This document shows positions 6,932 through 14,799 of a DNA stretch of 22,058 bases, piece by piece. The position numbers and the translations under genes are program-made. Below the pieces are notes generated by a model. The model searched no databases. It was not told the origin of the DNA and saw nothing but the letters and a program-made list of their open reading frames with translations. The DNA comes from Coriobacteriales bacterium (GTDB taxonomy: Bacteria; Actinomycetota; Coriobacteriia; Coriobacteriales; UBA8131): NCBI GenBank assembly GCA_031282085.1, contig JAITEK010000002.1, positions 1 to 22,058 on the forward strand, in the 5' to 3' direction. Position 1 is the first letter of the stretch, and every line of letters starts with the position of its first letter.

Positions 6932-7024
6932 CTTCGTTTGAACTCCTTGCCATCCTGCTTGGGACACGCATAAAACTGGTGTAGACACAGAAAATCGGTA
7001 TGTTTTTGAGAGAAACCAGCACCG

Positions 7025-7054
7025 ATACTATCACGCGGGGAATAAAACTGTCAA
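7025..7054 (-). promoter_or_regulatory. Sigma70-type promoter of the NlpC/P60 gene
   Basis: A perfect TTGACA (-35, 7049-7054) and TAGTAT (-10, 7025-7030) are separated by 18 bp on the minus strand, with TGA directly before the -10 (extended -10). Transcription would begin near 7018, leaving a 5' UTR of roughly 85 nt. It is one of the best promoter matches in the window. Confidence 0.65.
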
Positions 7055-7092
7055 CCAAAGCGCCCCTCTGAGGGCATTCCGTCAGCTATCCG

Positions 7093-7812
7093 TTAAGCAG
7101 ATTCAAACACCAGACAGAGCGGCGTCTGCTCGTGAGCCTGCCCAAGAGGGTTGTCCCCAAAGGCTGCTTCGTAGTGTGCGGAGGGCCCTGGCGCGTCGGT
7201 TCCCAGCACGTTGCGGCCGATGTCATTGGCGTCGATTATCACAACGCCGCCGAAGTTCTCAGCATACGGTGCGGGCACGGCGGCACGAACCAGGGAGCTC
7301 AACTGAGCAGCAACGGCATCAGGCTGCGCTGGAGCGAGCTTTGCCGAGACATTGGCGGGGTAGACCGAATACTCCGTGGGCCCGTCGATGGCGCGGATGT
7401 CGTTACCCGCCAGCTGATAGAACACGCCGCGTTTGCCCACCAGCTTGCCTAATGCCCCGCCGATGGAGGCGAAGATGATACGGGCGAGCCCCGCCTCCTG
7501 GATCGCAAGCTGCATGGTATAGGGGCTCCCCAATCCGATACCCGCCGGCGTACGCGTGACAAAACGGCTCAAGAAGCGCGCCCACCAGCCCGTCTTGATG
7601 TCCCAGATAAAATACGAGCGACCTTGGGTTATCGCGACGATCTTCTCGCTGATGAAAAGGTACCAGGGCTTGCCGCACATCTGCCGATGCTCCTCGGCCT
7701 GCACAGGCAACGCCGCAAAGAAACGCTCGACGTACTCCCGCACGAACTCCGTAAGGTCGGTCTGCGCCGTCACCTTCTCGGTGCGAAGCGGATAGCGCCG
7801 GAACACCGCACC
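7093..7812 (-). other. CofE-like C-terminal domain of the AsnB fusion
   Basis: This segment encodes residues 640-878 of the fusion. Its length (about 240 residues) equals a complete stand-alone F420-0:gamma-glutamyl ligase, and its N-terminal YPLRTEK...TDLTEFV strand-helix pattern is where free-standing family members begin. It is therefore a whole domain added through a linker and not a readthrough remnant. No other F420 biosynthesis gene is visible in the window. Confidence 0.75.
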
Positions 7813-9729
7813 GTCGGCGGCGAGGTCGAGATTCTTGTTCTCGTTGGGCTCAAAATCGCTTTGCTTAACGGGTTTGGGCGCGGGCGGCTCATCAAAGAAC
7901 GCACGCAACCACAACTCGATGTTCGCAAGCCGCCAAAACGACATACTGTCCACCGAGCTCTTGCCCGCGATGTACCCCTCAAAGGCCTTGAGCACCGCCT
8001 GCTGATTGAAATACGGACGCTGGGCGAACGACTCCGAGAGGAACAGGTCGTAGAAGTAGTTCTTCAGGCGCAGGAACCACTCCTGCTCAGGGGTGGTGAA
8101 CCCTATCTTGTTGCGCCGGGAGACAATGGAATCGGGGAGTTTGCCCTTCATGCTGTCGCGCAGGATGCGCTTGTTCCAGCCGCCCTTGATGATGGCCGTG
8201 TTGTCGAGCGAGAAAAGGTAACGCAGCAGATCCTTGTCGAGGAAGGGGACGCGGCCCTCAATGCTGAAGTGCATGGTGTTCTTGTCCTCGTAGCGCAGAA
8301 GTGAGGGGATGCTGTTCTCAAAGAGGTCCTGCAGCAGGCGCTTCTTGAGGTCGTTGCGCTCGATGGCAAAACGCTCGTCGGGATGGTTCGCAGCAAAACC
8401 GGAGTCTATGAAGTCCGTAACGGGGATGGATTTCTTAAAGCGCAGCCGGTCGGCGATCCGAAAGCGCGCCAGGCGGAAAAGCACGTCGAGCGCAGAGACC
8501 GACTCCGCGAAAAGCCTGCCCCATTGCCTTTTGCGTTTGAGTTCGCGCAGGTAGACCACGTAGTAGGGCACATAGCCCGCCATGGTCTCATCGGCGCCCT
8601 GCCCATCGAGCAGCACCTTGACGTGCTTGCTTGCCTCCTGCATCACCTTGTACTGCGCGTAAGGCCCGGTGCTTATCAGCGGTTCTTCCTGCGCGCGGAC
8701 GAAGTCCTCTATCTCCTCCTTGAACTCATCTGCCACCGGCTTTATCTTGTGGATCAGCAGCGCGTCGCCACAGGCCTCGGCAGCGGCGTCGACGTAACGC
8801 TCCTCGTCGTTTATCGAATGGGGAAAAACCGCCGAGAAGACGTTCTGCCGCGCGCCGACCGCCTTGGTCGACTGGGCGTTGCTTGTCATAAGCTCGCTGA
8901 TGAGCAAAGCGACCGTGGAGGAATCAAGCCCGCCGGAAAGCGAAGTACCCACCGACACGTCGCTTTGCAGGCGGAGCCGTACGCTCGTCTCAAGCTGTTC
9001 GCGATAGGCCGCGGCAGCCGCGTCGTCATAGGGTGCTTCGGTCTCGGCAAGCGCGAGCAGGTCCTCGCGAAGCGTGGTGTACTGAGCGATTGTGCAACCC
9101 TGGGCGTCGACAGTGAGCATCTGTCCGGGCAGCAACTTGCTCACACCGGCAAAAAACGTGTTACTCCCCTCCTCGTGCACGCGATGCCGCAGGTAGCGAT
9201 AGATGGTGCGGTCATCGGGGAGCCGAGGGATAAGGCCCGTGTTGAGCAGAGGGGTGATCTCGGAGCAGAAAAGGACGCCGCTGTCGCAGCGCGCGTAATA
9301 GACGGGTTTGATGCCGAAATGGTCGCGCGCCAACGTGAGACGCTGCTCCTGCCGGTCGTAGATCGCAAGCCCGAACATGCCGTTGAAGCGATCGAAGGCG
9401 GCGCTCCCCCACTGGACGAACGAAGCGAGCACCACCTCGGTATCGGAATCGGTGGTAAAACGATGCCCCAGCTCGCACATCTCGTTGCGCAGAGCCAGGT
9501 AGTTGTAGACCTCGCCATTGTAGGAAAGCACGTAGCGCCCGTCGGGGCTGTGCATGGGCTGTGCGCCACCTGCCAGGTCGATGATGCTCAGGCGGCGGTG
9601 GGCAAGCCCGGCCCTCTCGTCAGAGAAGACGCCCTGCCCGTCGGGACCTCTGTGTGCAAGCTGGGCGCACATGGTCTCAAGCAACGGGTTGGCGGCGGGA
9701 ACATTATAATATCCTGCGATTCCGCACAT
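7093..9729 (-). CDS. asnB: Asparagine-synthetase-family amidotransferase fused to a CofE-like (F420 gamma-glutamyl ligase-like) domain
   Basis: The 878-residue product is far longer than usual AsnB (about 550-650). Residues 1 to about 220 are a class II glutaminase with nucleophile Cys2 (MCGIAG), HRGPD, RRLSIIDL, NGEVYNY (71-77) and DSDTEV. Residues about 235-610 are the ATP-pyrophosphatase synthetase domain with PP-loop SGGLDSS (265-271), DGQGADE and EGRVPFLD. A proline-rich linker (EPPAPKPVK, about 613-622) leads to residues 640-878, which read like COG1478/F420 ligase. Their motifs are YPLRTEK (646), SEKIVAITQGRSY (694-706), TPAGIGLGSP, AIDGPTEYSVYP, IIDANDIGRNVLG (831-843) and NPLGQAHEQTP (860-870). 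The usual CofE FGRPWR motif is replaced by IGRN, so this is a divergent subfamily. Both parts form amide bonds, which suggests successive modification of one carboxylate substrate; the product is unknown. The gene starts 12 bp after the second asnB, whose stop overlaps its SD (GAGGAAAG). Confidence 0.9.
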   Translation of the reverse strand: MCGIAGYYNVPAANPLLETMCAQLAHRGPDGQGVFSDERAGLAHRRLSIIDLAGGAQPMHSPDGRYVLSYNGEVYNYLALRNEMCELGHRFTTDSDTEVVLASFVQWGSAAFDRFNGMFGLAIYDRQEQRLTLARDHFGIKPVYYARCDSGVLFCSEITPLLNTGLIPRLPDDRTIYRYLRHRVHEEGSNTFFAGVSKLLPGQMLTVDAQGCTIAQYTTLREDLLALAETEAPYDDAAAAAYREQLETSVRLRLQSDVSVGTSLSGGLDSSTVALLISELMTSNAQSTKAVGARQNVFSAVFPHSINDEERYVDAAAEACGDALLIHKIKPVADEFKEEIEDFVRAQEEPLISTGPYAQYKVMQEASKHVKVLLDGQGADETMAGYVPYYVVYLRELKRKRQWGRLFAESVSALDVLFRLARFRIADRLRFKKSIPVTDFIDSGFAANHPDERFAIERNDLKKRLLQDLFENSIPSLLRYEDKNTMHFSIEGRVPFLDKDLLRYLFSLDNTAIIKGGWNKRILRDSMKGKLPDSIVSRRNKIGFTTPEQEWFLRLKNYFYDLFLSESFAQRPYFNQQAVLKAFEGYIAGKSSVDSMSFWRLANIELWLRAFFDEPPAPKPVKQSDFEPNENKNLDLAADGAVFRRYPLRTEKVTAQTDLTEFVREYVERFFAALPVQAEEHRQMCGKPWYLFISEKIVAITQGRSYFIWDIKTGWWARFLSRFVTRTPAGIGLGSPYTMQLAIQEAGLARIIFASIGGALGKLVGKRGVFYQLAGNDIRAIDGPTEYSVYPANVSAKLAPAQPDAVAAQLSSLVRAAVPAPYAENFGGVVIIDANDIGRNVLGTDAPGPSAHYEAAFGDNPLGQAHEQTPLCLVFESA

Positions 9730-9741
9730 CTTAGTCTTTCC

Positions 9742-11619
9742 TCATCGGTCGATGGCCTCATTTTGGAAGAAAACACGATACCAGATAAGGAAGACATACA
9801 CCGTCCAGATCCTGCGATGGTTGTCTGCCCTGCCGTCGCGGTGCTCGTCGAGCAGGTTGATGAGCATCTCGATGTTGAAGAAGCGCCGGGCCGTCTCGTC
9901 CTCAAAGGCCGCACGAACCTGCGCGTACCAGCGATCCTCCGTAAGCCATACGCGCATCGGGACGGGAAACCCGAGCTTGGGGCGCTTTGCTATGCGCTCG
10001 GGCAGCGTGCTGAGAGCGGCGGCGCGCAGGGCGACCTTGGTCGTCTCGCTGTTGACGCGGTACTCGAGCGGCAGCGTGGTGGCAAGCTCGAATACCTCTT
10101 TGTCGAGGAAGGGGACCCGGCTCTCAAGCGAATGCGCCATCGACATCTTGTCGGCCTTGAGCAGGATGTCGCCCGGCAGCCAGAAGTGGTAATCGACGTA
10201 TTGCATCCGCGCGGTGTCGTCGAAGCCCTGCGCGGCGGCAAAGCAGGGCGCCGTCAGCTCCTCGGGGGTTGTGCTGGTAACAGGGTCCTTGAGCAATCGC
10301 GTGCGCTCGGCGACCGTGAACACGTAGCCGTTGCCGATGTAACGCTCCTCAACACTCTTGGCGGCGCGCTCAAGAAAGGACTTGCCCCGGAATGGGACGG
10401 GGACGGCGCGGGCGATGGTCGCCAACGCACGGCGCAGAGGGCGCGGCAGCCGTTGGAAGCTCGCCAGGCTGAGCGGCTCGTGGTAGATAGGGTAGCCGCC
10501 GAAGAACTCGTCGGCGCCCTCGCCGGAGAGCACCACCTTCACGTCTTTTGCCACCAGCTCGTCGAGGAAGAACAGGGCCACGGCCGACGGGTCGGCCAGC
10601 GGCTCGTCCATGTGATACATGATGCGCGGGATGGCGTCCCAATACTCCTCGGGGGAGATGACGTGGCTCGTGTTGGACTTGCCCATCTCCGCGGCGGCCT
10701 GTTCGGCGTAGGAGATCTCGTTGTACTTCACGCCGTCCGCCGTCTCAAACCCAACGGTGTAGGTGCGCTCGTTGGGATACAGCGCCGTGATGTAGCTTGA
10801 GTCGATGCCGCTGGAAAGCAGCGAACCAACCTCAACATCCGCAATCATATGCGCCTGCACCGAATCGGCCATGACCTGTTTTATCTGCTCAACCGTGTGC
10901 TCAAAGGGGTCGGGGTGATTGAGGTCCGCCGCCTGCCGCACCGCTGGCAAAGGGTCGAAGTAGCGCCGCACGCTCATCTCGCCCGCACGGAAGGTGAAGC
11001 ACTCCCCGGGCCCGAGCTTGAAGATACCCTTGAAGAAGGTCTCCGGCAGCGCCGAGTATTGGAAGCTCAGGTACTGCTCAAAAGCCTCAAAGTTAAGCTG
11101 CGGCTCGATGCCGGGGTATGCGAGGATGGCCTTTATCTCACTTGCGTACACGAGCGTGCCGCCCTGCAGCGTGTAGTAAAACGGCTTGATGCCGAAGAAG
11201 TCGCGCGCGCCGAAGGCCGTTTGCGTGTGCTCGTCCCAGATGATGAAGGCGAACATGCCCCGCAGTCGGCTCAGCAGGCCCTCGCCGTACTCCTCCCAGC
11301 CGTGCACGAGCACCTCGGTATCCGCATCCGTCGCAAAGCGGTGGCCGCGCGCAACCAGCTCGTCGCGCACATCGCGGTAGTTGTATATCTCCCCGTTGAA
11401 GGTGACCACGACGCTTTTGTCCTCATTGGTCATGGGCTGATGGCCATGGTTGAGGTCGATGATGGAGAGGCGCCGAAAGCCCAGCGCCACGCCCTCGCCA
11501 AGATAGGAACCCTCGTCGTCGGGGCCGCGATGGATGATGCGATCCTTCATATTCTGGAGGGCGCTCTCCCGGTTGGGGACGCCCTCAGCAGGCCCGATGA
11601 ACCCGCAGATACCACACAT
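9742..11619 (-). CDS. asnB: Asparagine synthetase-type amidotransferase (B. subtilis AsnB-like)
   Basis: A 625-residue glutamine-dependent amidotransferase with both domains intact. The glutaminase half has Cys2 (MCGICG), HRGPD (30-34), FRRLSIID and NGEIYNY (76-82). The synthetase half has the PP-loop as SSGIDSS (269-275) in place of SGGLDSS, SGEGADEFFGGY, GDILLKADKMSMAHSLESR and PFLDKEVF. The string of conserved blocks through the C-terminus (PEEYWDAIPRIMYHMDEPLADP, KLGFPVPMRVWL, RIWTVYVFLIWYR) follows the B. subtilis AsnB pattern. That protein and LtsA-like relatives are known to amidate mDAP in peptidoglycan. With dapL/dapF and cell-wall genes nearby, mDAP amidation is as likely as asparagine synthesis; sequence alone does not decide. 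AGGAGG precedes ATG 11619 by 11 nt. It is the first gene of a two-gene unit with the fused asnB. Confidence 0.93.
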   Translation of the reverse strand: MCGICGFIGPAEGVPNRESALQNMKDRIIHRGPDDEGSYLGEGVALGFRRLSIIDLNHGHQPMTNEDKSVVVTFNGEIYNYRDVRDELVARGHRFATDADTEVLVHGWEEYGEGLLSRLRGMFAFIIWDEHTQTAFGARDFFGIKPFYYTLQGGTLVYASEIKAILAYPGIEPQLNFEAFEQYLSFQYSALPETFFKGIFKLGPGECFTFRAGEMSVRRYFDPLPAVRQAADLNHPDPFEHTVEQIKQVMADSVQAHMIADVEVGSLLSSGIDSSYITALYPNERTYTVGFETADGVKYNEISYAEQAAAEMGKSNTSHVISPEEYWDAIPRIMYHMDEPLADPSAVALFFLDELVAKDVKVVLSGEGADEFFGGYPIYHEPLSLASFQRLPRPLRRALATIARAVPVPFRGKSFLERAAKSVEERYIGNGYVFTVAERTRLLKDPVTSTTPEELTAPCFAAAQGFDDTARMQYVDYHFWLPGDILLKADKMSMAHSLESRVPFLDKEVFELATTLPLEYRVNSETTKVALRAAALSTLPERIAKRPKLGFPVPMRVWLTEDRWYAQVRAAFEDETARRFFNIEMLINLLDEHRDGRADNHRRIWTVYVFLIWYRVFFQNEAIDR

Positions 11620-11746
11620 GCGTTACTTTGCCTCCTCTGGGATGGTTATGACGGGATGCTCGGGAGGCGCAAGCTGCGCTCGCCCGTTACTGCCACAACG
11701 GACTCACGCTGTGCAAGGGCGGACGCGGCGGCACATTCCCAAACGA

Positions 11747-12682
11747 CTATTGTACCTCAGACGGTGGAGGCGGTGGAGGGTCGCTCGGTTGGGGCGGTTG
11801 TTGAGGAGGCGTGTACTCCGGCTGGGGCGGGGCGGGCGCGTAGCCGGGCTGGGGTTGAGCGGGCCAGGCGCCGCCACCTGCGGATGCCTGCCACAGGTCG
11901 GGCAGAACGCCACGCGCCCAGTAACCCAGAGCGCGGGTGCTCAGAGCCAGCGGGTAGAGCATGGTCACAAACATGACGTAATAGAGGGGCAGCATGAGAG
12001 CCACGCTGCCGAAGGCAATCAAAACCTCCGCTGCTGAACCGGACATACCGCTCCCCGCTGCAAAGCCCACCATGAACATTCCGCCAATAAACATTACGAT
12101 GAAAATAACTGTTTCCACAGCTATTGACACAATCATTATTATCAGTATGTACATGCCAAGTATCCTGAGTATTCCGCCAAAGTCCCGCTTGAGCATCTTG
12201 AACACTTCGCCAAGCTGCAAGCCAGCGCTGACAGAGCCATATACGGTTGTCCGTATACCTGCTGCCCATATAACGAGCATCAGCCCGAGCATAAGGGGAA
12301 GGAGGACAAGCATGAGGGCGAAATAGCCGAAAGCAAATCCCAGAATCACGGAGGGCTCCGTTGCGGAGAAGATAGCGCCCATGAGGGCAAAACTTGCAAT
12401 CATCATTATCAGAATGGGCAATAACGAATAGAGGATCTGCATAGCGAACAACCGCCAGCCGCGCCGGTACAATTGCCCGTCCTCGTTGCCGAATATCCGC
12501 GGCGGCAATGGGTTGCGCACACCCAAAGCTGCTTCCCGCGCCCAGCCATAGAGGTAGCTCTGGATAACAAGGGGGCCGAAGATAGGTATGAAGTAGATCA
12601 GCCCCATGACAAGCAGTCGTTTGAACCAACCCGGGCTCTTGATGAAGTCCTGGTTGGTCGTCTCAAAGTACTTGATCCTCAT
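11747..12682 (-). CDS. DUF4013 polytopic membrane protein
   Basis: A 311-residue integral membrane protein of unknown function. Hydrophobic segments lie near residues 22-42, 80-105, 112-140, 170-205 and 215-245, with the SPGWFKRLLVMGLIYFIPIFGPLVIQSYLYGWARE opening that typifies DUF4013. The last 42 residues are a soluble Pro/Gln/Gly-rich tail ending in a run of six prolines, which could bind a partner. Start ATG 12682 has GAGGAGGGAG at ideal distance; a 32-codon upstream extension is only read-through of the REP-like repeat. It lies 127 bp upstream of the asnB pair on the same strand, so cotranscription is possible but not shown. Confidence 0.8.
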   Translation of the reverse strand: MRIKYFETTNQDFIKSPGWFKRLLVMGLIYFIPIFGPLVIQSYLYGWAREAALGVRNPLPPRIFGNEDGQLYRRGWRLFAMQILYSLLPILIMMIASFALMGAIFSATEPSVILGFAFGYFALMLVLLPLMLGLMLVIWAAGIRTTVYGSVSAGLQLGEVFKMLKRDFGGILRILGMYILIIMIVSIAVETVIFIVMFIGGMFMVGFAAGSGMSGSAAEVLIAFGSVALMLPLYYVMFVTMLYPLALSTRALGYWARGVLPDLWQASAGGGAWPAQPQPGYAPAPPQPEYTPPQQPPQPSDPPPPPPSEVQ

Positions 12683-12720
12683 GACGAACTCCCTCCTCGA
12701 AGCAGCGTGTCGCGCTGTCG

Positions 12721-12782
12721 CGCTCTCTATGCGTCGCCCGCTGGCGCGGTCAACTGGATGCTGGGATAAACCCAGCATGACG
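12721..12782. repeat. REP-like palindromic element (copy C)
   Basis: It begins CGCTCTCTATGCGTCGCC like copies A and B, then diverges, and ends in an 8-bp perfect inverted repeat ATGCTGGG-ataaa-CCCAGCAT followed by GACG. The stem bases differ from A/B (ATTCCGGG/CCCGGAAT) but pairing is kept by matching changes on both arms. It occupies the gap between the CwlM-like gene and the DUF4013 gene; a further partial CTCAGCATGACGG follows at 12791-12803. Confidence 0.8.
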
Positions 12783-12817
12783 AACCCAAACTCAGCATGA
12801 CGGACGTGACGCCACCC

Positions 12818-13753
12818 TCATGAGAACGCCAGGCAGAGGGCGTCGAGCAGAGCGATGGCAGCGTGTTGCTCCTCGTGGGGCAGCAGGCGCCCTCCCTCGG
12901 CGGTATCGCCGGTCAAAAGCACCGTTATCCGCGGTTGTTCACCCGAAACAAGGCCGATGGCGGTGGCCATGCGCGCGTTGATGGTCGCGTCGTCATCCAC
13001 ACCGCCGTAAATAACCTGTGGGCCCTCCGCACCACGCGCAGCGTGCTCCTGCGCCTCGGCAAACGCGCTGGCCAGTTGGATCGTAAGCACCGGACCCGCG
13101 GGGACTTCCTCAGGCGAGGTGGTGCTCACCACAAGCGAGGCCATGGTTGTTGCCATCGCCAGATTGGAGATGCGCTCCGCCACGCCGCATGCGACGCTGT
13201 CCTCGCCCCAGATGCACAGGGGAGTGCTCTCCAGCACCTCTGCCGCCCGGGCAAAGCCAAGGGGACGTGTGCCGGACTCAAGCTGGTCTTTGCCTTCCCA
13301 GGCGTGCCGCAGCCGTTTTATCGCGGCAAAGGTGGAATCCCCCACGATGCCATCGCTCGGAATGCCGGCGTTTTGCTGGAACTCCCGCACCGCCCGCTCG
13401 GTGTGCCCACCGAATATACCGTCTGCCGTACAGGAGAAGCCGAGCGCGGAAAGCGCGGTCTGCAAGCTGCGGACGTCGCAGCCGTGGAAGTAGGGTACAC
13501 GCAGGTAGAGCAGCCGATCGCCAAAGGTAAAGGTCGCGTCGACCAACGCCGTCCAGGTGTCGCGATCCACCTCATCACCGGGCACAAGCCTTGCGTACGC
13601 ACGGAAAGCCGTCACCGCGCGGGCGGTCGCCTCCCCAAACACGCTCTGCTCAGCCTCGCTGCCCAGCTCGTAGCCAAGGGAGCGCAGGCGCCCCTGCACA
13701 TCCCGAACCGCCGAACCCTTACAGCCCTGCGTTATGTTTGCAAGTTCAGTCAT
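12818..13753 (-). CDS. CwlM-like protein: two peptidoglycan-binding domains, no signal peptide, degenerate C-terminus
   Basis: The 311-residue product has two PG_binding_1-type domains, residues 10-72 (GCKGSAVRDVQGRLRSLGY...) and 86-147 (DVRSLQTALSALGF...DGIFGGHTERAVREFQ...DGIVGDSTFAAI). The LLYLRVPYFHGCDVRSLQ junction closely follows mycobacterial CwlM, which is cytoplasmic and regulates MurA. No signal peptide or membrane helix is visible. Residues 165-311 occupy the place of an amidase_3 domain, but I find none of its zinc-binding His/Glu motifs. If homologous it is a non-catalytic remnant and a regulatory role is more likely than hydrolysis. Start ATG 13753 is 7 bp after the polyprenyl synthase stop, with GAGAGG upstream. 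It is the last gene of the mazG-eno-polyprenyl synthase unit. Confidence 0.75.
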   Translation of the reverse strand: MTELANITQGCKGSAVRDVQGRLRSLGYELGSEAEQSVFGEATARAVTAFRAYARLVPGDEVDRDTWTALVDATFTFGDRLLYLRVPYFHGCDVRSLQTALSALGFSCTADGIFGGHTERAVREFQQNAGIPSDGIVGDSTFAAIKRLRHAWEGKDQLESGTRPLGFARAAEVLESTPLCIWGEDSVACGVAERISNLAMATTMASLVVSTTSPEEVPAGPVLTIQLASAFAEAQEHAARGAEGPQVIYGGVDDDATINARMATAIGLVSGEQPRITVLLTGDTAEGGRLLPHEEQHAAIALLDALCLAFS

Positions 13754-13760
13754 ACGCCTC

Positions 13761-14771
13761 TCAGTGCATCCGGTTGATAAAGAAATCCGCCATCGAGAGC
13801 AACAGGTCGCGAGGCTTACTAGCGGGCAGCGCACCTGCGAGTTCATCCTTTGCGTCGTTAACGAGCCTGGTCGCATAGTCGCGGGCAAAGTCGAAGGAAC
13901 CCGCCTCCCGCATGATCTCCACCGCCTCGGCAAGCACGCTGGCCTGCGTCGTATGCGCGGCGAGGATAGCGGTAAGCTCGGCGGAACGCGCGGAGTTGCG
14001 CAGGGCGTGCACAGCGATGAGCGTCCGTTTGCCCTCGACGATGTCGCTGCGAAAGTCCTTCTTCACCGCTTCCTTCTTGCCAATGAGGTTGAGGATGTCG
14101 TCCTGTATCTGGAAGGCCAAGCCCGTTGCCAGCCCAAACGAGCGCAGAACCTCTATCTCCCGCTCGGTGCCGTCGCCCACGATGGCGCCCACCGCCAGCG
14201 GCGTGCCGCCGGAGTAGTAGGCGGTCTTGTGCGTCGCCATGAGCAGGTAATCGTCCACACTCAGGTCGAAGCGCCCGTCCCGCGCCCAACCGATGTCGAG
14301 TGCCTGCCCCTCGATGGTGCGTGTGGTCATCTTGATCAGCTCATCGAGCACGCGCAGCTTGGTTTTGTCGTCGAGGTGAGTATCCGCCACGATAAGGCCG
14401 GTCACCTGTGATAACGCAAGGTCGCCCGCGTTGATGGCAAGCCCTTCGCCCTGCGCCAGGTGCATGCAGGGTTGACCTCTGCGCAACGTCGACTCATCCG
14501 CTATGTCGTCGTGTATGAGGGCCGCGGTATGAAAATGCTCGATGGCCGCACCGGCGCTCTGGGCGCGCTCGGCATCGCCTCCCACAGCCTGGCAGGCCAG
14601 CTCGCAGATAAGCGGGCGGTGGCGCTTGCCTCCGTTCATCGAGTAATCCGCCAGCGGCTGGTAGAGGTAACGCATCATATCGGGAACGGCCTCCTGCTCA
14701 AAGAAGTCGAAGACCAGCCGATTCATCCGTTTGGCGTTGCGGTTGAGATAGTTCTCAAAGGTTGTAATCAT
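13761..14771 (-). CDS. Polyprenyl diphosphate synthase (trans-type)
   Basis: A 336-residue trans-isoprenyl diphosphate synthase that condenses isopentenyl diphosphate onto an allylic primer. GGKRHRP (47-53) binds diphosphate. The first aspartate-rich motif is DDIAD (88-92) within ALIHDDIADES, followed by RRGQPC. The second motif is FQIQDDILN, with Asn in place of the third Asp, a variation tolerated in many family members. GKRT (of VEGKRTLIAV) is also typical. Chain length cannot be set from the sequence; a menaquinone side chain or another long-chain prenyl product is likely. It starts 28 bp after eno. The only good SD (GAGGTG) is 13 nt upstream, so initiation may be weak or coupled. Confidence 0.92.
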   Translation of the reverse strand: MITTFENYLNRNAKRMNRLVFDFFEQEAVPDMMRYLYQPLADYSMNGGKRHRPLICELACQAVGGDAERAQSAGAAIEHFHTAALIHDDIADESTLRRGQPCMHLAQGEGLAINAGDLALSQVTGLIVADTHLDDKTKLRVLDELIKMTTRTIEGQALDIGWARDGRFDLSVDDYLLMATHKTAYYSGGTPLAVGAIVGDGTEREIEVLRSFGLATGLAFQIQDDILNLIGKKEAVKKDFRSDIVEGKRTLIAVHALRNSARSAELTAILAAHTTQASVLAEAVEIMREAGSFDFARDYATRLVNDAKDELAGALPASKPRDLLLSMADFFINRMH

Positions 14772-14799
14772 CGCAGGTTGCCGTCACCTCAGATCTTCA

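Noticed and set aside
7058..7092. CCCT-CTG-AGGG as terminator of the asnB fusion gene
   Set aside because: The stem is only 4 bp and no T-run follows on the minus strand.
8383..10800. An 805-codon open frame on the plus strand across both asnB genes
   Set aside because: It is antisense to two well-conserved genes, has no recognisable motif, no SD, and its openness follows from the G+C-rich codon usage of the opposite strand.
12863..13777. A 304-codon plus-strand frame opposite the CwlM-like gene
   Set aside because: The minus-strand product has clear domains and fits an operon; the antisense product has none.
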